Shown here: positions 59,797 to 64,000 of the stretch, piece after piece | Numbering within the stretch: position 1 is the first letter of the stretch | Layout of the letters: each line of letters opens with the position of its first letter | Assembly (NCBI GenBank): GCA_945925985.1 | Contig: CAMELV010000012.1 | Location: 45,107-109,106, forward strand | DNA from: Comamonas sp. lk | GTDB lineage: Bacteria > Pseudomonadota > Gammaproteobacteria > Burkholderiales > Burkholderiaceae_C | Reading direction: 5' to 3' | DNA length: 64,000 nt | Translations under genes and position numbers: made by a program | The notes under the pieces: generated by a model | Database searches by the model: none | What the model was told of the DNA's origin: nothing | Seen by the model: only the letters and a program-made list of their open reading frames with translations

Positions 59797-60400
59797 CTAA
59801 AAACCGACCTCGCGCACCAGCACAGCTGCGGCCTGGCGAACACAGCGCCAGCCTGGTGCCTCCCAGCCCACATGCACCGTGACCGAACCGCGCCAAGACT
59901 GGGCTTGTAGCGGCGAGTCAGCCGGTAAGGCCGAGGCCAGCGCCAGGGTGACCCGGTAAATGGCGCGCTCTGGCACCAGCTGGCCATTTTTCTCGCGCGT
60001 GAGAATGTGGCCGCAGAGGTGGGCCGCCGGTGCCATCGGTGATGAACAGCGCCCGGTTACCCACGCTGACCCGCTGCACCGACTCTTCGTCGAGCCAGGT
60101 CTCCACCAGCCAGCGGCCGTCGTCACGAAGGTGGCCGGCAAAAGCAGCGGCCTGCTGCCGAAGGCTCTCAACCCGGGTCTGGGCCGCCTGCCGGCGCGAT
60201 TTGAGCTCTGGCAGGTGCAGCGAAATCAGCACGCTGCCCTCCGGCACCTGGTCACCCTCGGCGGCGGGCAGCGACTCAATGCGCGCGCCGGCGGGCACAT
60301 AGACCGGCCAGATCTCGGCCGGCCGCAACACCCATAGCACAGATAGTCCTGCACCAAGACAAACACATCGCTGCTGACCTGGTGGACTTGAGCAAGCATC
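59797..60400 (-). pseudogene. HlyD-like adaptor, truncated and frameshifted
   Basis: Two minus-strand frames continue one protein. The 5' part has a membrane helix (GAGLSVLWVLRP), YVPAGARIESL and a coiled coil with PELKSRRQAAQTRVESL. The frame shifts near 60025, and the 3' part resumes AHLCGHILTREKNGQLVPERAIY and ends VLVREVGF. The 5' end is cut off by a stop near 60420. The intact gene would encode a membrane-fusion protein of an export system. A single-base error at 60025 cannot be excluded. Confidence 0.6.
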
Positions 60401-60546
60401 ACCGCTTTATGCGCGTCAATCAGTGGCCATGCAATCGGCAAACAAGCACTGAGACCGGCTTTGGCTTGACCCAGAACTTCGCATGTCGAACGCCTTTTGG
60501 CGGTTGGTCTGCTTGGCAATCCAAACTGAGCGTGCTTTGCCTTCAC
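60226..60546 (-). other. Unassigned open frame overlapping the HlyD-like remnant
   Basis: 106 codons; the 5' part (SRPTAKRRSTCEVLGQAKAGL, in part, then IAWPLIDAHKAVMLAQVHQV) does not belong to the HlyD frame and could be a fragment of another gene cut by the deletion that removed the HlyD start. The 3' part is only the out-of-frame HlyD sequence. I cannot name it. Confidence 0.3.
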
Positions 60547-60581
60547 CTGCCAGAGGGGGCTCCTGTAGATTTTTTGGTTGT

Positions 60582-60881
60582 CTAATGCTTCTTCCCGTAC
60601 AAGTTGTTCGGCTTAATCCTCATGTTCGGCTTGGTCCTCATGTACCCTCCGGCAACCGCATCCAACTCAAGGTCACTCAACACCCCAGCATCCGCCTGAC
60701 TGCGTTCTGCCATGACGAAAATAGTGAACTCTTGTGCGGTAAAAATAAGCCCCAAAGCCTTGCCTTCCTGCACGGCGGTGGGTGCATAGACGCTCATGTC
60801 TTCTTTGTGCTTCGTGACCCTTTCGTTCAACGCCGGATCATTCACCATCACTTCACAAAACCACCCGTGGTTTGGCCGCAA
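60582..60881 (-). CDS. Nif11-type leader peptide, RiPP precursor
   Basis: Up to 99 residues from a TTG at 60881; an ATG at 60848 would give 88. The Nif11 leader pattern is clear: WFCEVMVNDPALNERV, then ALGLIFTAQEFTIFV, then VLSDLELDAVAGG, a double-glycine cleavage site at about residue 79. A 20-residue core follows, rich in Lys, Arg, Asn and Pro and starting YMRTKP, with no Cys and no Ser and one Thr. Nif11 leaders guide modification and export of ribosomal peptides. The only export-type partner nearby is the broken HlyD-like gene. Confidence 0.75.
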   Translation of the reverse strand: MRPNHGWFCEVMVNDPALNERVTKHKEDMSVYAPTAVQEGKALGLIFTAQEFTIFVMAERSQADAGVLSDLELDAVAGGYMRTKPNMRIKPNNLYGKKH

Positions 60882-60960
60882 CCAACTGCAAGGTTACGCG
60901 GATGGAACCAAGCTTGAAAAGTGGGGGGTGCGGGTCCCCCCCGCCCCACTTCGGCAAAAG

Positions 60961-61275
60961 TCAGCACATACGCATAGGCCACATCGGGTGAGGACAGGCC
61001 CAGCGCTCGGGGTGACTGGAGAACGCAAGCGTCCTACGGCGCTGCTGCTGAGAGTCAAATTCGTACATCGAGCGGGTCGACAGCACACCGGTAGCGTCTT
61101 TAGTCCTGGACTCTTCCAGCCAGCGCACGGTTCTCAGGTCTCCCCCTTTTCCGATGGTCTTAGGGTCAAAGTAGTGAGTGACTTGGCCGCTGTCCTCACC
61201 CATTCGCACCCACTCAGCCCAACCAGTGCCAGCGGCAAGAAACACCGGCGCAAGTAGCGATCGTTTTATAGACAT
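60961..61275 (-). CDS. Small secreted protein, surface-adhesin-E-like, probably truncated
   Basis: 104 residues with a short signal peptide (MSIKRSLLAPVFLAAGTGWA). The mature part begins EWVRMGEDSGQVTHYFDPKTI and continues MYEFDSQQQRRRTLAFSSH, a pattern I associate with small betaproteobacterial 'surface-adhesin protein E' proteins. The usual C-terminal half, with a WxxIPPGT-like end, is missing and replaced by an unrelated tail, so this is probably a broken gene. Confidence 0.5.
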   Translation of the reverse strand: MSIKRSLLAPVFLAAGTGWAEWVRMGEDSGQVTHYFDPKTIGKGGDLRTVRWLEESRTKDATGVLSTRSMYEFDSQQQRRRTLAFSSHPERWACPHPMWPMRMC

Positions 61276-61657
61276 CGTCCTTTCGGTCCTGAGCCCAGTG
61301 CGGCGTTTGGATCACGCTCAGAGGAGCTGATCAACTGGAGCATGACTCAAGCCCGGCACCAAGCTTGGACCGCCCCTGCCGCCGAAGGTGTGCGGGATTC
61401 GTTTTCAGGCTCGAGAGGGGGTACGGTAGGGCCCAGCGATCCAAGAGCCTCTGGGCGGCCTGAGCATGAGTCTCTGGGCGGCAAAACCGAATGATTTGGT
61501 TGGCGGTCAGCGATTCTGTACGGCTAGGGCTATCGCTTGACCGATCAACTAAAAAACGACACCGCGAAAGACCTTTGTCATGGAATTAACATAACGGAAG
61601 AATAAATTGATGCTCCGGTGTATATTCTCCGGCCTTAATAATTTAGGAAGATTTTTC
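61276..61657. other. Non-coding stretch
   Basis: No convincing gene. An 11-bp direct repeat CTCTGGGCGGC occurs twice around 61450-61485. The last 60 bp, with AGGAAG at 61645-61650, are the likely leader of the carbonic-anhydrase-like gene. Confidence 0.5.
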
Positions 61658-62230
61658 ATGTCCGTCTCGACTAACCAAGCCTTAAGGTACAAAAACTCCT
61701 GCTGCGACGCGCTGCTGAGCAACGGTCATTCACGCAGGAATTTCATGCGCATGGCGGGGGGTACAGTTTTATTCAGCTCTGTGGGCATGATTTCGAGTGG
61801 CGTTCAAGCAGCCTCTGGTAATTACGAAGCCATGGTGTTGTCTTGTATTGACCCCCGTTTCCAAGACCTCGTCAACAAGCAGCAGGCTAGTGATGGGCTA
61901 AGTGGCAAGTACAGCGCCTTTACCATCGCTGGGGCATCGATCGGCGTGGTGGCTCCTGCGTTCAAGGCTTGGCATGCGACTTTTTGGGAAAACTTGGGCG
62001 CATCTATTGGGTTGCACAATATCAAGAAGGTGATCGTGGTCAACCACCGTGACTGCGGCGCTGCGAAAATCGCTTACGGCGAGGCCATGGTGGCCACCCC
62101 GGCAGTGGAAACTGAAACCCACAAGCAGTCGCTGATGGAATTCCGCCGCCAACTGAAGGAAAAATTTCCCGCTTTGGGGGCGCAACTGGGCCTCATGTCT
62201 TTGGACGGCAAGCTCGAATTATTTTCTTGA
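61658..62230 (+). CDS. Tat-exported beta-carbonic-anhydrase-like protein
   Basis: 190 residues from the ATG at 61658 (AGGAAG upstream). The twin-arginine signal is SRRNFMRMAGG (about residues 27-37), followed by a hydrophobic stretch. Beta-class carbonic anhydrase zinc-ligand motifs are present: VLSCIDPRF (C-x-D-x-R) and VNHRDCGA (H-x-x-C). A folded protein exported by Tat with its metal is therefore likely. The C-terminus (LDGKLELFS) abuts transposase debris 3 bp downstream, so it may be slightly trimmed. CO2 hydration activity is inferred. Confidence 0.8.
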   Translation: MSVSTNQALRYKNSCCDALLSNGHSRRNFMRMAGGTVLFSSVGMISSGVQAASGNYEAMVLSCIDPRFQDLVNKQQASDGLSGKYSAFTIAGASIGVVAPAFKAWHATFWENLGASIGLHNIKKVIVVNHRDCGAAKIAYGEAMVATPAVETETHKQSLMEFRRQLKEKFPALGAQLGLMSLDGKLELFS

Positions 62231-62233
62231 TCG

Positions 62234-62404
62234 CGGCTGCTGTGCCCGCTGTGCGGGGGGCAGAAGCGCCTGATTGCTTTCATTACCGAGGGCACGCAAA
62301 TCAGACGGATTCTGGAGCACATCGGTGCCGACTCAGAACCTCCGCACTCTACGGCTTCGAAGTCGCGGCTTGCCACGCAGGCCAGCAGTTCATCAATGCG
62401 CTGA
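62234..62404 (+). pseudogene. IS91-type transposase, C-terminal fragment
   Basis: A 57-codon frame reading CPLCGGQKRLIAFITEG then IRRILEHIGADSEPP. This matches the C-terminal end of IS91/IS801-like transposases (CP.CGG..R.IAFI....IR.IL.H.G....PP). The catalytic part is absent. Confidence 0.65.
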
Positions 62405-62479
62405 CTGGCACGACCGGGTTGAAAGTTGCGGCGGCCAGCCACCAGGTGGGGCATGCATCGTTGGACGCCTCATGGGCGA

Positions 62480-62615
62480 GGGTGTAAGAAGTTTTGTGTA
62501 AACGGTCTTTTGGCAGGAAACTGCCGTCTTGCATGGAGCAATGGTGACCGTAATACAAAAACCCCTACCCACCGAACTGATAGACGCACTGCTAGCGGAC
62601 TACAAGAAGCCTGAG
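62480..62615 (+). mobile_element. IS256-family left-end fragment with truncated transposase start
   Basis: GTGTAAGAAGTTTTGTGTAAACGG at 62482 resembles an IS256-family terminus. The frame from 62541 reads VTVIQKPLPTELIDALLADY then KKPE, like IS256-family transposase N-termini, before similarity stops at 62615. Confidence 0.6.
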
Positions 62616-63086
62616 TGTTGACGCCGATCCAATATTGACCACCTGGGGGTGCAGGCAGTGGGCCGGTTGCCCAACATCCAGCCATTAATTTGATGGCGGG
62701 TAAATTGGTGGGTAGAAATGAAACACACGCCCGAAGACGCGTCTTTACTGGGTATTTGGCGGGGCAGAAGATACCTGATCGCAAACCGTCTAAGTTTTCC
62801 AAGGACAAGCAAATCAAGCTCTTGGGGTTCAATGCATCATTCTAAATGTTGAGACAGCTATTCGATATGGCGATGTAACCCAAGAGGTCAGATCGACTTG
62901 ATAGCTCTTCGGGATCGAAGCAAACATGCGGCTTCATGAAACCAGAGGAGCCCGCAGCATGCAATCTCACCCACAAGATCGAATCGACTCAAAGTCCGAA
63001 CCAAGTCCCATGGCCATCATTGGTGCCATCCTCGCCCAAGGCGCAATTCGATGTCTTGATCGGCAGAAAAGGGAACAACGAGTTGC
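62616..63086. other. Unassigned DNA, possible IS21-like end at its left edge
   Basis: TGTTGACGCCGATCCAATAT begins exactly where the IS256 similarity ends and resembles IS21-family termini (TGTTGA...). The rest shows no gene I can support. Confidence 0.35.
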
Positions 63087-63542
63087 TCAAAAAAGTAGCG
63101 AAATTTCCGCCTCCCGCCTGAGCACCAACCCCGGCAGCACTCTGCCGCCACCGTAAATCCACCGACGCAACTCCTGCGCTGCACCCGGCCAATCGCGTTG
63201 ATTGACCCGCCGTCGAAGCGTGGACGCCTGCAACCGACCGGCTCCAAGGTTGAACGTGAAGTCAACAATAGCCGCAAACCGTCCCTCCGGCTCAGTTGCC
63301 AGCACCGGACAGTATCGAAGCGTCGCACTAAGAGCGTCAGTCATGTCAGCAGCAAGATATGCCTCGCCCTCTTCCATCGTGATCGGCAGATGCCTGGCAT
63401 CGCAAAGATGGCCGTACCCGATGGTCCAAAACCCTGCCGGACAGACATACGGGTAGGCGCGGTCAGGGTCTGATTTGGGCACCCGGCAGAAGCCCTCGAA
63501 TCTCTTGGCCAAGTCGATCGCCGCCTGCGGCACTTCGATCAT
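63087..63542 (-). CDS. Phage lysozyme (glycoside hydrolase 24, RrrD-like)
   Basis: 151 residues. The catalytic Glu is in AIDLAKRFEGF (about residue 16), followed by TIGYGH (about 40-45) and the substrate-groove segment FTFNLGAGRLQASTLRRR. It cleaves peptidoglycan at lysis. It has no evident signal-anchor. It overlaps the upstream phage gene by 4 bp and marks the edge of a prophage. Confidence 0.92.
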   Translation of the reverse strand: MIEVPQAAIDLAKRFEGFCRVPKSDPDRAYPYVCPAGFWTIGYGHLCDARHLPITMEEGEAYLAADMTDALSATLRYCPVLATEPEGRFAAIVDFTFNLGAGRLQASTLRRRVNQRDWPGAAQELRRWIYGGGRVLPGLVLRREAEISLLF

Positions 63543-64000
63543 GGCCGGACCTTGTCAAACACGCGGCCCAAAAACCAGAAGTTCAGCACCCCGGCCCAGA
63601 GTGCCTGGTCGGCTTCAGTCCAGGCGTGCAAAACTGCTGTTCCCCAGTCAGCACCGGCAGACAAGGCTGCCGCAAATGCCGCCGTCTTTGCCGCACAGTA
63701 CAACGCCATGAACCAGTAAGTGATCACCGGGCGCACCGTGCTGGAGAGCGCATCGGCCCACGCCACCCCAGTCTTTTCACCCTGGGTGCGCACGGCGTCG
63801 CGCAGGGTTTCGATTGCGCCGGTGTTCCATGCGCCGTCGGCAGCCGCGCCGATCTCGGACACGCGCTGGGCACCGCGCAGTTTCTCGAACTCCAGCGCCT
63901 TGTCCTGCATAGCCAATTCATGGCCACGCTCGCCTTGGCGGTCGAACCATTTCAGGACCTCTGGAGCCAGGCGGAACGCGCCACCCAGCAAGCCACCCAA
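63539..64000 (-). CDS. Phage membrane/holin-like protein (partial, cut by the window end)
   Basis: At least 153 residues; the start lies beyond or at position 64000. A charged helical N-terminal half (ERGHELAMQDKALEFEKLRGA) is followed by two hydrophobic segments (about residues 92-112 and 130-146). This is a pattern of phage proteins encoded just before lysozyme. A holin-type or structural role is possible; I cannot decide. Confidence 0.7.
   Translation of the reverse strand: MGGLLGGAFRLAPEVLKWFDRQGERGHELAMQDKALEFEKLRGAQRVSEIGAAADGAWNTGAIETLRDAVRTQGEKTGVAWADALSSTVRPVITYWFMALYCAAKTAAFAAALSAGADWGTAVLHAWTEADQALWAGVLNFWFLGRVFDKVRP

Noticed and set aside
62926..63156. Small plus-strand frame before the lysozyme
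   Set aside because: It overlaps the lysozyme gene in antisense, has no clear ribosome binding site and no recognisable domain.

Overview
The window looks like chromosomal DNA of a betaproteobacterium in the Burkholderiales, most likely the family Comamonadaceae (Rhodoferax/Polaromonas-like). I base this on protein flavour, on the lon-clpX-clpP-tig block, on hpnCDE, on a TctCBA/TctDE system, and on a family of short dispersed repeats that sit inside genes. No 16S gene is present, so the genus is an inference.

Layout. 0-9 kb: an asparaginase diverges from lexA, which has two tandem SOS boxes. Then come a 2-hydroxyacid dehydrogenase and a fatty or aromatic acyl-CoA catabolic block (3-hydroxyacyl-CoA dehydrogenase, enoyl-CoA hydratase, Crp/Fnr regulator, aminoglycoside-phosphotransferase-like kinase, acyl-CoA dehydrogenase). 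9-23 kb: an HD-GYP protein, then a long MSHA-type (type IV pilus/type II secretion-like) assembly operon: ExeA-like ATPase, secretin, TPR protein, GspE ATPase, GspF platform, PilM/N-, PilO- and PilP-like parts. It has no pilin genes and ends in a PrsK/PrsR-like two-component pair. 22.8-30.9 kb: two conserved hypotheticals, tRNAs (Leu-TAA, Cys-GCA, Gly-GCC, Leu-TAG) and the proteostasis block lon, clpX, clpP, tig. 30.9-40.3 kb: an RND efflux pump with its adaptor, squalene synthesis hpnC-hpnD-hpnE, a HAD hydrolase and hemH.

40.3-45.3 kb is an accessory island: a DUF4143 AAA ATPase and three toxin-antitoxin pairs (UPF0175/DUF3368, HipA/HipB, PIN/RHH). A REP-like palindrome lies at every cassette boundary. 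45.3-50.1 kb holds an ABC ATPase, a PglL-like ligase, a type IV pilin, a TPR-like protein and an ABC permease. 50.2-52.1 kb is a second toxin-antitoxin patch: PrlF/YhaV, HigA with fossil pieces of MntA/HepT/HigB, and BrnA with a BrnT stub. 52.2-58.8 kb is a tripartite tricarboxylate transporter (tctC, tctB, tctA), a methyltransferase and the tctD/tctE regulators. Glutathione peroxidase and hslR follow.

59.8-64 kb is decayed accessory DNA: a frameshifted HlyD-like gene, a Nif11-type peptide precursor with a double-glycine leader, a truncated secreted protein, a Tat-exported beta-carbonic-anhydrase-like protein, fragments of IS91- and IS256-type transposases, and the edge of a prophage (lysozyme plus an upstream membrane protein cut by the window end). 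The points most worth following are the REP-bounded toxin-antitoxin cassette array, the Nif11 peptide beside a broken exporter, the gene-internal dispersed repeats and the fossil toxin-antitoxin mosaics.
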